A stretch of 56,230 nt of DNA, from NCBI GenBank assembly GCA_002448815.1, contig DKAJ01000006.1:1-56230 (forward strand), in the 5' to 3' direction. Source of the stretch: Micavibrio sp. UBA6929. Its GTDB lineage: Bacteria; Pseudomonadota; Alphaproteobacteria; Micavibrionales; Micavibrionaceae. The translations under genes and the position numbers were made by a program. Positions 33,473-43,091 of the stretch are shown here, one piece after another; the first letter of the stretch is position 1, and each line of letters starts with the position of its first letter. Below the pieces are notes generated by a model, which ran no database searches, was not told where the DNA came from, and saw only the letters and a program-made list of their open reading frames with translations.

Positions 33473-36247
33473 GTGAGCAATGACTTTGGAAAACAGGCTT
33501 TAAAGTATGCAACGCTTCCGGGATTTATTCCTCGGATTGCTGCACTTTTGTCGTCTAGCTTTTCTGTTAGTGCGTACAGTGTTGCATGTATTTTTTATAG
33601 TATCAGATTGTTTCCTTCATCTCACCCTTATGTGAATCCACAGAATATTGGTACGTTTGGTTTGCGGAATGTCTTGGCATCCGCGGCTGAACATATTGAC
33701 TTCAAGTGGCGCAACATTGACCAAATTATTATTTATTTTATGATTTTGGCTGGGGTTATTATCCTCTTGTCACAATTTGCCTTAATGATTTTTGGTGTTG
33801 TGACACATCAGCCTGCTGTCGCGCAATTATTTACGCGTGAAGCGGGGGAACATTCCCAAGATTTGGTTATGATTGTCATGGACAGAATTTTTGGAGTGTC
33901 TGGGATTTTTAATTCCTGCGTTTCCGTCGAAGGAGAAGTGTGTACAGATTTGTACGGCAATGCAACATTAGATATTGGCGATCAGTTCCCATTTGCCTTT
34001 CATACCGCATTTCACCAGATGCTTCTGTTTTATTCTAATGGTATCTTTTTTATTGCGTGCTTTGTCATTTTGTATTTTGTCGTTGTTGTGGTGAGCGAGA
34101 CTGCAGCAAGCGGCTCACCGTTTGGTCAGCGCTATAATAAGACATGGATACCCATGCGTATTATTTTGTTTTTTGCACTTTTGATTCCGATGAATGTTGA
34201 AAATGGAACGCGCAATGGATTGAATGCTGCGCAATTGATTACCTTGATTGTTGCACGAACGGGATCTGATTTTGCCAGTAATGGCTGGGATTTATTTCAT
34301 GAAAATTTGTCGGATGAATATAAGGTTGGCCAAGATAAGTTGATTGCCACGAGTGAATTACCGTCATTTGATCAATTGATGGGTTTTGTTTTAACAGCGC
34401 GCGCATGTAAGGCTGCTGAAGAGCTAAAGCTTTTGCGTCAAGGGTTTAATGTTTTTCCTTATTTGATTCGCGGTGCTGATGCGCCTTTTGATATCGCAGT
34501 TGAAAATTTTGATGTAGCGAATGGCCCTAAAGCTATTCCATTGATGGAGACAGATTTTCAAGGTGCAATTGAGCATAGCCGTTTGTCTTCAATTGAAATG
34601 GCTTTTGGCGTTTATATTCCAGATAAAGGGCAAGATCCTAATACTAAGCAAATTGAATATTTCGAAAAGGCTTCAGAAAATCCAAGTAATGTATGGCCAA
34701 TATGCGGGCAATTGAGTTTGCCTATTTCTGATGCCGGAAGTTCTGTAAGTGTCAATGAAGATGGCGAGCAAGTTTATCATGAATCGCCTGCGTATCTGAT
34801 ACAAGAGATGTATTTTACCCTGGTAAAACAGTTATGGGATAATGCAGAGTTAACGCAGGTAGCTATGTGTCTTGCAGGAAAGCATGCATCGGAATTATCC
34901 GAACAAAGTAAGGCAGTGGAATGCGACGATGTGCTGCATGAAGTGGATGCGAAATTGAAATCTTCTTTGAAAACGCTCCAAGATAGTTATGAAGCCCAAT
35001 ACAAAGAAATTATTCAAAATAAGCAAGAAGACGGTGAGGGATGGGATCTGACCCAGCCTCTGTCGCAGAAAGGGTGGGCTGGGGCAGCGCTTTGGTATAA
35101 CCAGATTGCAGATTTGAATGGTAAAATTACTATTGCTTCGGCTAACTTGCCAGAGATTGTAAAATTCCCTGATGTCATGGAATATGTGCTTAGTCAGAAG
35201 CAGGCGTCAGATGAAAATATTGCTGTAGGGCAATTATTTAACCCTTTGATTTCTTCAAATGAATACGTCAATTTTGCAGGGCGTGAAGAAGACCAACAAA
35301 CGGCTATTATTTTGCACCGTGCGCATTCAATTTTTAATAGTGATGTCGATTATCAATCTGAATATGGAACAAGTAATAATTTCTTAGAGCTTGCTATTGA
35401 TATGATCTTTGGCGCAAAGGGGCTGTATGATATTCGCGATAACCCTGATGTGAACCCTTTGGCGCAGTTAAGTACATTGGGTAAGAATATCATGGATGCA
35501 GCAATTCGTAATATTGCAGGTGGTTTTGTTGTTGAAAAACTAGCGCCCAAAACACAACAAATGGCGCAGCAACCTCATGCGATGACAACATTAGGCGGTG
35601 CGATTCAAAGTATTGGCTATATCTGTATTATTACGGGCTTTTCTTTATATTACGTGTTGCCAATGATGCCGTTTATTTATTTCTTCTTTGCATTCAGCGG
35701 CTGGGTGAAGAGTGTTTTTGAGGCAATTGTCGCTATGCCATTATGGGCGATGTCGCATATTACACGCTGGGATGGTGAGGGGATAGCAGGTCCCGCAGCA
35801 AATAATGGCTATATGTTGTTGTTAGAGATTTTCTTACGCCCGATTATGATTTTATTTGGGTTGCTGGCAAGTATTTCTATTTTTAGTGCAAGTGTTTTTG
35901 TGCTGAATGATATCTTTAGTTTGGTCGTTGGCAATGTTGGCGGCGCGCCAGAGGGGCTGGTTTCTGACAGCACTGATTTTGCACTGGCAGATGTGCGGGC
36001 AAGTATTGACGAGCTGTTCTTTACGATTGTGTACGCTGTTTTGGTGTATATGGTTGGGCAATCTAGTTTTAAATTGATTGATCAAATTCCTAATCAGATT
36101 TTGCGCTGGATGAGCTTTAGCACGCAAACCTTCCAAGAGGCGAATAAGAATGCTGCGGATGAGTTGGCAGGTAAAGCCGATCGCGGTATGAAGTTATCGA
36201 CGGCGAAACTGACGAATATGACAGCGTCAGAGAAACTATCTATTTAA
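33473..36247 (+). CDS. DotA/TraY-family inner-membrane protein, copy 3
   Basis: A 924-residue third paralogue. The N-terminal motif GKQALKYATLPGFIPRI resembles copy 1 most. GSPFGQRYNKTWIPMRIILF and ARTGSDFASNGWDLFHENL give the family signature. Cys149 and Cys157 are the shared periplasmic pair. The periplasmic domain has AALWYNQIADLNG and IFGAKGLYDIRDN. The C-terminal part has MMPFIYFFFAFSGWVKSVF and EIFLRPIMILFGLLASISIF. The GTG start is 19 nt after copy 2 and has only a weak Shine-Dalgarno. It ends 10 nt from the convergent mlaC gene, with no clear terminator between them. It is the shortest copy, the loss being in the periplasmic domain. Confidence 0.85.
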   Translation: MSNDFGKQALKYATLPGFIPRIAALLSSSFSVSAYSVACIFYSIRLFPSSHPYVNPQNIGTFGLRNVLASAAEHIDFKWRNIDQIIIYFMILAGVIILLSQFALMIFGVVTHQPAVAQLFTREAGEHSQDLVMIVMDRIFGVSGIFNSCVSVEGEVCTDLYGNATLDIGDQFPFAFHTAFHQMLLFYSNGIFFIACFVILYFVVVVVSETAASGSPFGQRYNKTWIPMRIILFFALLIPMNVENGTRNGLNAAQLITLIVARTGSDFASNGWDLFHENLSDEYKVGQDKLIATSELPSFDQLMGFVLTARACKAAEELKLLRQGFNVFPYLIRGADAPFDIAVENFDVANGPKAIPLMETDFQGAIEHSRLSSIEMAFGVYIPDKGQDPNTKQIEYFEKASENPSNVWPICGQLSLPISDAGSSVSVNEDGEQVYHESPAYLIQEMYFTLVKQLWDNAELTQVAMCLAGKHASELSEQSKAVECDDVLHEVDAKLKSSLKTLQDSYEAQYKEIIQNKQEDGEGWDLTQPLSQKGWAGAALWYNQIADLNGKITIASANLPEIVKFPDVMEYVLSQKQASDENIAVGQLFNPLISSNEYVNFAGREEDQQTAIILHRAHSIFNSDVDYQSEYGTSNNFLELAIDMIFGAKGLYDIRDNPDVNPLAQLSTLGKNIMDAAIRNIAGGFVVEKLAPKTQQMAQQPHAMTTLGGAIQSIGYICIITGFSLYYVLPMMPFIYFFFAFSGWVKSVFEAIVAMPLWAMSHITRWDGEGIAGPAANNGYMLLLEIFLRPIMILFGLLASISIFSASVFVLNDIFSLVVGNVGGAPEGLVSDSTDFALADVRASIDELFFTIVYAVLVYMVGQSSFKLIDQIPNQILRWMSFSTQTFQEANKNAADELAGKADRGMKLSTAKLTNMTASEKLSI

Positions 36248-36257
36248 ATATAATTGA

Positions 36258-36968
36258 TTATTCAGGCTTTTGTTCAAGGTGGCTGATGAGGATTTGCACA
36301 TTGCCACCGCCACGTTGAATAACTGATGCGAAATCAGAGCGCTGGGTTAGGGCCATGCTGACGCCTTCGACAACAATATCAATGACCTTGAGTTTTCCAT
36401 CTTTGCCAGTGCGTAGACGCCAATCAAGGCGAACATCTGGACCGTTATCTTGTTTGATAAAAGATGCAACAAGGATGTCGCGCTTTCCTTCTGGTCTACT
36501 TGAAATGACTTCAATAGCTTGTCCTTGATATTCCGAGAAACGACGTGAATAGACTTGGACAATCATGTCATTAAATAATGTCAGATATTCTTTTTGTTGG
36601 TCTGTGCTTGCCGTGCGCCAGTAACGGCCCATGGCAAAGCGCCCAATCGAGCGCATATCAAAACGGTTGTTCAGTAACTTTTTAAACTGCTTTTCTTTAT
36701 CTTGTGTGCTGAGCGCTTCGTTTGAAAGGAAGCCAATAGCTGTTTTTGCAAGATCGTTGATAAAGGCCTCTGCTTGTTTGAGCTCTTTATCGCTTTTTTC
36801 GTTGCTAATTTGGATGATCGCATTATGGCTAGGTTGCGCGGAGGCCATGGATGTGTATGACATCGATAGGGGCGCGGCAGATGGCGCTGTGATGGCGCTA
36901 GAATACGCAAGGCCGCAAAATGCGGCCATGCTCATGAATAAACGTGTTTTTGAAGATTTACGTGTCAT
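36258..36968 (-). CDS. mlaC: MlaC-like phospholipid-binding protein
   Basis: A 236-residue periplasmic protein of the MlaC/Ttg2D family, which carries phospholipids between the outer-membrane MlaA complex and the inner-membrane MlaFEDB transporter. The N-terminus has a signal peptide (about residues 1-30). FINDLAKTAIGFLS, F..LLNNRFDMRSIGRFAMGRYWR, YLTLFNDMIVQVYSRRFSEY and the ending VIDIVVEGVSMALTQRSDFASVI are typical. It follows mlaA after 11 nt in the same direction. The inner-membrane Mla transporter genes are not in the window. Confidence 0.92.
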   Translation of the reverse strand: MTRKSSKTRLFMSMAAFCGLAYSSAITAPSAAPLSMSYTSMASAQPSHNAIIQISNEKSDKELKQAEAFINDLAKTAIGFLSNEALSTQDKEKQFKKLLNNRFDMRSIGRFAMGRYWRTASTDQQKEYLTLFNDMIVQVYSRRFSEYQGQAIEVISSRPEGKRDILVASFIKQDNGPDVRLDWRLRTGKDGKLKVIDIVVEGVSMALTQRSDFASVIQRGGGNVQILISHLEQKPE

Positions 36969-36979
36969 ATTTTTATTGT

Positions 36980-37756
36980 TTAGAAGTCATCATATTCAGG
37001 GAAATCAACGGTGTCTTGTGAGGCTAGATCGCTTGAATCTTTGTCTTTCACTTGGGCTTCACGTGACTGATAATAACTACTGCGGACAGATGCGTAATAA
37101 TCGATAGAACTTGCTTCAAGCTCTTTGAGCGCATCTTTCAGATTATTACGAGCGTTAGCGTATGCCGCGCCTGCTTTGTTATAGTAAATATGTTTTTCTT
37201 CGATGTTATAGCTGTACCAACGAAGAGGGTCTGCAAATGAATCGATGAAATAACCTGAGCCATCACGGACGGTCGAGGGACCCATGAACGGAATGACGAC
37301 GTATGGGCCGTGGCTGACGCCCCATGTGGCCAATGTTTGGCCGAAGTCTTCGTTTTCGTGTTCGTAACCTTCATATTCTGCAACGTCGATGAGGCCACCA
37401 AAACCAACGAATGTGTTTACAATGGCTGCAAACAGAACGTCACCAGCGCCCTCAATGTCACCTTGCAGAACTTGGTTGGTAAAGTGGACTGGGCTTTGTA
37501 GGTTGTTCAAAGCATTATCAATGCCTTTGCGCGCTGGTGAAGGCACAACTGTGCGATAGCCATCAACAGCAGGATTAATCAGATTGTGATCAATGAATGA
37601 GTTAAATTTGAAAACAGAGCGGTTGATCTCTTCGAATGGATCGGTCATGCCAGGTGTCTGCGCATCATCATATGTTGATGTCACACATCCAGTTGTCGCG
37701 CCCATTAAGGCGAACAGGGCCAGTACCGTTAAAAACTTATTGTTCTTTTGTTTCAT
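36980..37756 (-). CDS. mlaA: MlaA/VacJ outer-membrane lipoprotein
   Basis: A 258-residue lipoprotein of the MlaA (VacJ) family, which removes phospholipid from the outer leaflet of the outer membrane. The signal peptide MKQKNNKFLTVLALFALMG is followed by a lipobox-like ATTGC. DPFEEINRSVFKFN, DGYRTVVPSPARKGIDNALNN, VNTFVGFGGLIDVA and DFGQTLATWGVSHGPYVVIP are family motifs. The start at 37756 gives a compact signal peptide; ATG at 37780 is an alternative with a weak AAAGA upstream. A C-terminal Ser/Asp-rich tail of about 40 residues follows the family domain. It is upstream of mlaC. Confidence 0.93.
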   Translation of the reverse strand: MKQKNNKFLTVLALFALMGATTGCVTSTYDDAQTPGMTDPFEEINRSVFKFNSFIDHNLINPAVDGYRTVVPSPARKGIDNALNNLQSPVHFTNQVLQGDIEGAGDVLFAAIVNTFVGFGGLIDVAEYEGYEHENEDFGQTLATWGVSHGPYVVIPFMGPSTVRDGSGYFIDSFADPLRWYSYNIEEKHIYYNKAGAAYANARNNLKDALKELEASSIDYYASVRSSYYQSREAQVKDKDSSDLASQDTVDFPEYDDF

Positions 37757-37879
37757 TGCTTTGCTTGCACTCACACACATTGCATTTTGTCTTTCTTATA
37801 TCTGTGAAAATAGGGTTGGAGTCAACCCAGACAAGTGCATTTAAACAAAAGAAGGTTATCAAATTGTTAATAAGGGAAA

Positions 37880-38974
37880 TTATTCTTCCTCAAGGTGCAA
37901 AATAAGGCTTATTCCCAGAAGTAGGCTGAGTAGAGCTGGTGACCATGCGGCAAGGATAATGGGAATTTGCTGGGATGTGCCGAGGGCTTGCATAAAACTT
38001 GAGGTGAAAAAGATGGCCATGCCGATAAAAACGCCAGTAATGATAAACAGAAAGGCCGATCCTGAACGTGGCAGGCGCATTGCAACGCCGGCGGCAATTA
38101 AGACCATGGCGGCCAGCATTAGCGGTCTGGCCAATAAGACATGGAAATGCACTTGTAGGCGGCTGGGGTTAAAACCGCTTTCTTTTAGAGTTTGGATGTG
38201 AGATGGCAATTTCCAAAAGGCGATGGTTTCAGGTGAGGCAAAGCTGTCTTCTACATCTTGTTGTGTGAGATGTGTGTTGAGATAAAAGTCTACAACTTCT
38301 GTTTTTTCATTAAATTCATTGTGAATGACAGCATTTTTAAAATGCCATTTGTTTTCTTCTAGATTGCCGGTGGTCGCATTTAGTCTTGAGAGTAATGTAT
38401 CTTCGTTATCAAAGAAAAAACCGCTGATGTTTTTCAGTGTCCAATTGGGCTGTTCTATGGATGTGCTGTGGATGATGGCATAGCCATCTTGGGTGTCCTG
38501 CCTTAACCAAAGCCCGTCCTTAAATAGTGTGATGTTGCTTTTTTGGCGTTTTAGATATTTGCTTTCCATCTTTTCATAGTGCGTCAGCATGAGCGCGCCC
38601 ATAGGATTGATGACTGTCATTTGAGCAATACCTGCCAGCACGGCAACGGTGACAATGGGCAATAAAAAGTGCAGCGCGGAAAAGCCAGCGGCGCGCACGA
38701 CGATGAGTTCTAGCTTTTGCGTAAGGTGCCAAAAAGTAAAAATGGCACTGAACAGGATGGCAAAAGGGAATATTGTTTGCGTGACTTCTGGCAGTTTAAA
38801 GAGTCCCATTTTGAAGACGAGTGCCATAGGGACATCATCGAATTTATTAGCGCGCCTTAAGAGTTCGACCGTGTCAAAGAAGTAAATCAGGCCCATAAGG
38901 CCGATTAACAGGATCATAAAGTTGAAAAGGTAATTTCGCGCGAGATATGCGGATAATGTTGCAGAAATCTTCAT
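37880..38974 (-). CDS. lptG: LPS export permease LptG
   Basis: A 364-residue permease subunit of the LptB2FG ABC transporter that extracts lipopolysaccharide from the inner membrane. Six TM helices are visible (near residues 12-32, 50-80, 95-115, then 275-295, 305-325 and 335-360), with a periplasmic beta-jellyroll region between. Its ATG overlaps the lptF stop as ATGA. LptB and LptC are not in the window. Confidence 0.92.
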   Translation of the reverse strand: MKISATLSAYLARNYLFNFMILLIGLMGLIYFFDTVELLRRANKFDDVPMALVFKMGLFKLPEVTQTIFPFAILFSAIFTFWHLTQKLELIVVRAAGFSALHFLLPIVTVAVLAGIAQMTVINPMGALMLTHYEKMESKYLKRQKSNITLFKDGLWLRQDTQDGYAIIHSTSIEQPNWTLKNISGFFFDNEDTLLSRLNATTGNLEENKWHFKNAVIHNEFNEKTEVVDFYLNTHLTQQDVEDSFASPETIAFWKLPSHIQTLKESGFNPSRLQVHFHVLLARPLMLAAMVLIAAGVAMRLPRSGSAFLFIITGVFIGMAIFFTSSFMQALGTSQQIPIILAAWSPALLSLLLGISLILHLEEE

Positions 38975-40095
38975 GACTGCGCCTCCGCAGTTGTGTAAAG
39001 CAGTTTGCGGCGGCTTTTTTCACCGATCGGGCTGAGCAAGTAAATACTTGCGATGATGGGCAGGAGTGGCACCGCATACATAGCAATGATGCCGGTTGCG
39101 TTGTTTTGAGCGTAGTTGTAAACGCCGATAAACATGCCTTGGATCATGACGCTGCCTATAATGATGTAGAATGTACGCCAGTTTGTTTGGTGGCGGCGAA
39201 CGGGGCCAAGGATGAGGCTGGAGGCGGCTATTAATGTAAAAGCCAGAGCAAGGAGGGGAGCGCATAGGCGGCGATGCAGTTCAACCTTGAATTTTTGTGT
39301 GTGCTCAACGTCACGCAGGACGTTAGGGTTGGGGTGGAGCAATTCTTCTAGGCTGCGCTCGTCTGGTTCCTTCCAGCGTTTTTTGATTTCCTGCGTGAGG
39401 GGAAGGTCGATGATGTAGCGCTCGAAATTGAGGCGCTGTAAGACATTGTTTTCTGCGTCGAAAACTTGTCGTGATCCATCGTAAACAATAACCTGATAAT
39501 TGCCATCTTGTTCGCTGAGCTGTCCGTGTTTTGCGAGGATCGTTGATGGTGCGTCCTGGCTTTGGTCGTGTATGACAACACCGCTGAGGGAGCCGTTTGA
39601 ATCGCGCTTTTGGACATATACAATGAAGTCTTTTCCAATGCGGTTGAAGACATTTTCATGCAGAAGCATGACGGAAAACTGCGAGCTGACGATTTGTTTT
39701 AGCTTTTGCAAGTAATTCAAAGATTGGGGCGTGCCCCATAAGGTAATGCCCCACAGTGCGGTGGTGAAAAAGAGGCCTAATAAAATCGCAGGCCTTGCAA
39801 TTTTAAGGGGTGAGAAACCCGTGCCGCGCATGATTACCAATTCTGATGTGTCTTTGAGGCGATTATAAGTGAAGGTCGTCGCAATCATCAGGGCGATGGG
39901 AATGATAACCTCCCAAAAACGTGGGAGCGCCAAAAAGGTCAGCAGCCAAAATGTTTTGGTATCTGCGCCAGATTCGATGATCAGCTCTAAAAAGCGCAGG
40001 CTTTGTGTCAAAATAATGACGGCCGACAGGGTCGCCGTAATAAAAACGGTGGCCAAAAGAAGATTTTTTATTATATAGCGATTAAAAACATTCAT
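38971..40095 (-). CDS. lptF: LPS export permease LptF
   Basis: A 374-residue LptF homologue. The N-terminus MNVFNRYIIKNLLLATVFI is typical, with PIALMIATTFTYNRLKDTSELVIMRGTGFSP as the conserved segment (read as TYNRL and SELVIMRGTG) contacting LptB. A periplasmic jellyroll lies between the third and fourth TM segments. The last three TM segments end near 350. It is divergent from pepA with a 54-nt gap and coupled to lptG by an ATGA overlap. The pairing with lptG in one unit is standard for Proteobacteria. Confidence 0.92.
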   Translation of the reverse strand: MNVFNRYIIKNLLLATVFITATLSAVIILTQSLRFLELIIESGADTKTFWLLTFLALPRFWEVIIPIALMIATTFTYNRLKDTSELVIMRGTGFSPLKIARPAILLGLFFTTALWGITLWGTPQSLNYLQKLKQIVSSQFSVMLLHENVFNRIGKDFIVYVQKRDSNGSLSGVVIHDQSQDAPSTILAKHGQLSEQDGNYQVIVYDGSRQVFDAENNVLQRLNFERYIIDLPLTQEIKKRWKEPDERSLEELLHPNPNVLRDVEHTQKFKVELHRRLCAPLLALAFTLIAASSLILGPVRRHQTNWRTFYIIIGSVMIQGMFIGVYNYAQNNATGIIAMYAVPLLPIIASIYLLSPIGEKSRRKLLYTTAEAQS

Positions 40096-40149
40096 AAAAA
40101 GGGTACAGTAGGCCTTGAGCTAACATAAATTTGTAAAGACTATAAAGCG

Positions 40150-41670
40150 ATGACAATCACAATTCAATTTTCAAAATCACTTTCTTCTCACCAAAACCCA
40201 CTTATTGTGCCTTTTTATGCGCATGATGTGGGCGCGCAATGTGCGGCGGCCGATTTTCTGTCGGATAAGGCGCTGTCGGTGATTTCTAGCATTGTGTCGC
40301 TTCAAGATGAAAATGGGTTTTTAGGTAAGGATGGGCAAAGCCTTGAGCTGTATTTCGCTGCAGATGTTCCCGAGGGTGCGCGCCGTGTGATTTTGTTTGG
40401 TCTGGGTGAAAAGCGCGATATGAGCGCTATTGCGGCTGAAAATTTAGGCGGAAAATTATGCGCGATTTTAAACGGGCTTTCGTCGCAGTCGGTTGTTGTT
40501 GCTGGTGAAGGGGTGGAGCATCCTGCGCATTTTGTTTTGGGCGCTGCGCTGCGTTCATATCGCTTTGAGCGTTATAAAACGATGGATCAGGAAAAGGCGC
40601 AGGCGACGCAGCTGAAATCATTAGAATTTTGTGCGTATGATGCTGAGATCACTCAGGAGGAATATCAGGATCTTGTGCCTGTTTTGTCAGGGGTTGAGCT
40701 TGCCCGTGATCTTGTGAATGAGGCACCAAATGCTTTGTATCCAGAAAGTTATGCTGCGCTGATTGCGGAAGAGCTAAAGCCGCTGGGCGTGGATATTGAG
40801 ATTTTGGATGAAAAGAAAATGCGCAAAATGGGAATGGGCGCGATTATGGCCGTCGGTCAAGGATCTGAGCGTCAACCGCGCATGGTTGTGATGCGCTGGA
40901 AAGGAAAGGGCGTTGCCAAGGATGCCAAGCCTATTGCACTGGTTGGTAAGGGCGTGACCTTTGATACAGGCGGCATTTCGATTAAGCCTTCTGCAGGCAT
41001 GGACGAGATGAAGATGGATATGGGCGGGTCAGCCGCCGTTGTGGGCACAATGAAAACACTTGCCCTGCGCGAGGCGCCTGCCTATGTAGTGGGAATTGTG
41101 GGGCTGGCAGAAAATATGCCGTCGGCAAATGCGTATCGCCCGGGTGATATTGTGACCTCTTATGCGGGCAAGACGATTGAGGTTCTTAATACCGACGCCG
41201 AAGGGCGTTTGGTCTTGGCAGATGCGCTGGCTTATGTGCAGGAAAAATATGATCCTGATACGATTATTGACCTTGCAACATTGACAGGGGCGATGATGGT
41301 TGCGCTGGGTAATGAATATTGCGGGACATTTGCGAATGATGATGCGCTGTGGGATGACATGAGCAGTGCCGCAAAAAATGCCGACGAAAAGATCTGGCGT
41401 ATGCCACTGGATGATGCATGGTCGAAAGAAATGCTTAGCACGGTTGCGGACCTGCGCAATATTGGTCAATCACGTTTTGCGGGTGCTTGCACGGCCGCAG
41501 CATTCTTGCAGCACTTTGTTGATAAGGGCCGCAAGTGGGCGCACATGGATATTGCAGGCACTGCATGGGTTAAGAAAGACAAGCCAACCGTTCCAAAATT
41601 TGGAACAGGCTTTGGTGTGCGGACGTTAAATCAGCTTGTAAAGCAGGCCTATGACATCGCAAAAGATTAA
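40150..41670 (+). CDS. pepA: leucyl aminopeptidase (M17)
   Basis: A 506-residue cytosol aminopeptidase of family M17, a hexameric dimetal exopeptidase. The N-terminal macro-like domain covers about residues 1-165. The catalytic domain has LVGKGVTFDTGGISIKP (metal-binding Lys and Asp near 266-271), MKMDMGGSAAV, and NTDAEGRLVLADAL (about 347). TGAMMVALG and W.MPLDD complete the signature. It overlaps the next gene by 20 nt. It may also bind DNA as in E. coli, but nothing here shows that. Confidence 0.96.
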   Translation: MTITIQFSKSLSSHQNPLIVPFYAHDVGAQCAAADFLSDKALSVISSIVSLQDENGFLGKDGQSLELYFAADVPEGARRVILFGLGEKRDMSAIAAENLGGKLCAILNGLSSQSVVVAGEGVEHPAHFVLGAALRSYRFERYKTMDQEKAQATQLKSLEFCAYDAEITQEEYQDLVPVLSGVELARDLVNEAPNALYPESYAALIAEELKPLGVDIEILDEKKMRKMGMGAIMAVGQGSERQPRMVVMRWKGKGVAKDAKPIALVGKGVTFDTGGISIKPSAGMDEMKMDMGGSAAVVGTMKTLALREAPAYVVGIVGLAENMPSANAYRPGDIVTSYAGKTIEVLNTDAEGRLVLADALAYVQEKYDPDTIIDLATLTGAMMVALGNEYCGTFANDDALWDDMSSAAKNADEKIWRMPLDDAWSKEMLSTVADLRNIGQSRFAGACTAAAFLQHFVDKGRKWAHMDIAGTAWVKKDKPTVPKFGTGFGVRTLNQLVKQAYDIAKD

Positions 41671-42652
41671 ACAGTGCGATGAAATGATAGAAGACCGCGT
41701 TGCGCAGCATTACGCGGTTGGTATGAATGATCATGTGCGCGGGGCGATGCGCTTTCACAGTCCTGATGATGATCCTGTGGCGCGTCAATATGTCCCCGAT
41801 GAGGCAGAGCTAAGCTCGTTAGAAGATGAGCTGGTTGATCCGATCGGTGATCATGATTACAGCCCTGTTAAGGGAATTGTGCATCGTTATCCTGATCGCG
41901 TTTTGTATAAGGTGACATCTGTTTGTCCTGTGTACTGTCGCTATTGTTTTCGCAAGACGATGGTTGGGCCGGGGCAGGATGTGTTGCGCAAGGCGGAGCG
42001 CTCAGCGGCGCTTGATTATATTCGTAAGGATGCCAATATTTGGGAAGTCATTATGACGGGCGGTGATCCGCTTATGCTCTCGCCCAAGAGGTTGCAGCAA
42101 GAAATTGCGGATCTGAATGCCATTGATCATGTCAATGTGGTGCGCATTCATACGCGCATGGTTGCGGCAGATCCTGAGCGCATTACAGATGAGATGCTGC
42201 AGGCGTTATCGTCGGGTGATAAGATGGTGTATCTGGTGATGCATGTTAATCATGCGCAAGAAATTACGCCGCGCGTTCAAGACGCCATTTCACGGATCAG
42301 GCGTCAGGGCATTGTGGCGTTATCGCAGTCTGTTTTGCTGCGCGGTGTGAATGATGATGAAGATGCGCTGGAATCGCTGTTTCGCGGGTTGGTGCAATGC
42401 GGCGTGAAGCCTTATATGTTGCATCATCTAGACCGTGCACCCGGGACGCAGCATTTTCGTGTATCGATTGCACGCGGGCAGGAATTGATGCGCGCATTGC
42501 GCGGACGTGTTTCGGGATTATGCTTGCCTGAATATATGCTGGATATTCCGGGTGGTTTTGGAAAAGTGCCATTAACGCCGCAATATTGCCATGAACATGG
42601 TGCAGGGTATGATGTGACAGATTATAAAGGGGAGATGCATTATTATGAGTGA
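41651..42652 (+). CDS. epmB: lysine 2,3-aminomutase family protein (EpmB-like)
   Basis: A 333-residue radical-SAM enzyme. CPVYCRYCFRK (about residues 92-102) holds the CxxxCxxC iron-sulfur motif. TGGDPLML, RIHTRMV, and LDIPGGFGKVPLTP with the PLP-binding Lys are conserved. The length fits EpmB, which isomerises lysine for elongation factor P modification, better than the longer catabolic KamA (over 400 aa). Neither epmA nor efp lies in the window, so the symbol is provisional. It starts inside the 3' end of pepA and overlaps holC by 8 nt. Confidence 0.82.
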   Translation: MTSQKIKQCDEMIEDRVAQHYAVGMNDHVRGAMRFHSPDDDPVARQYVPDEAELSSLEDELVDPIGDHDYSPVKGIVHRYPDRVLYKVTSVCPVYCRYCFRKTMVGPGQDVLRKAERSAALDYIRKDANIWEVIMTGGDPLMLSPKRLQQEIADLNAIDHVNVVRIHTRMVAADPERITDEMLQALSSGDKMVYLVMHVNHAQEITPRVQDAISRIRRQGIVALSQSVLLRGVNDDEDALESLFRGLVQCGVKPYMLHHLDRAPGTQHFRVSIARGQELMRALRGRVSGLCLPEYMLDIPGGFGKVPLTPQYCHEHGAGYDVTDYKGEMHYYE

Positions 42653-43091
42653 GGTACGTTTTTATCATTTGCTGCGCCAGAGTGTAGAGCGTGCATTGCC
42701 TGCATTGCTTGGAAAGGCGCTGGAGACAGGTAAACGCATTGTTGTAAAGACAAGCGATGCGCGCCGCGCCGAATTTTTGAATGATGCGCTCTGGACGCAA
42801 GATGCGCAGAGTTTCTTGCCGCATGGCAGTGCCAAGGACGGTCATGCCGCGGATCAACCTGTTTGGATTACGGACCAAGATGATGTGCCCAATGGCGCGC
42901 AAATTATGATTTGTGTTGATGGGGCAGATGTCGCGGCGCCCGCCGATTTTGATTTGTGTTGTCATGTGTTTGACGGTAATTCGGATCAGGCCGTGCAGGA
43001 GGCGCGCGCAAAATGGAAGGCGCTGTCTGATCAGGGTATTGATATGACCTATTGGCAGCAAACCGATCAGGGGTGGCAAAAAAAAGCCTGA
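42645..43091 (+). CDS. holC: DNA polymerase III chi subunit
   Basis: A 148-residue HolC homologue, the clamp-loader accessory protein that links the replisome to SSB. MSEVRFYHLLRQSVERALPALL, KRIVVKTSDARRAEFLNDALWT and the SFLPHGSAKDG segment are characteristic. WITDQ and the final RAKWKAL helix are also present. It overlaps the upstream aminomutase-like gene by 8 nt. Its stop codon lies inside a bidirectional terminator hairpin. Confidence 0.9.
   Translation: MSEVRFYHLLRQSVERALPALLGKALETGKRIVVKTSDARRAEFLNDALWTQDAQSFLPHGSAKDGHAADQPVWITDQDDVPNGAQIMICVDGADVAAPADFDLCCHVFDGNSDQAVQEARAKWKALSDQGIDMTYWQQTDQGWQKKA

Noticed and set aside
27501..36247. A complete type IVB secretion locus
   Set aside because: Only DotA/TraY-like genes are present; none of the ATPases, core-complex proteins or coupling proteins were recognised in the window.
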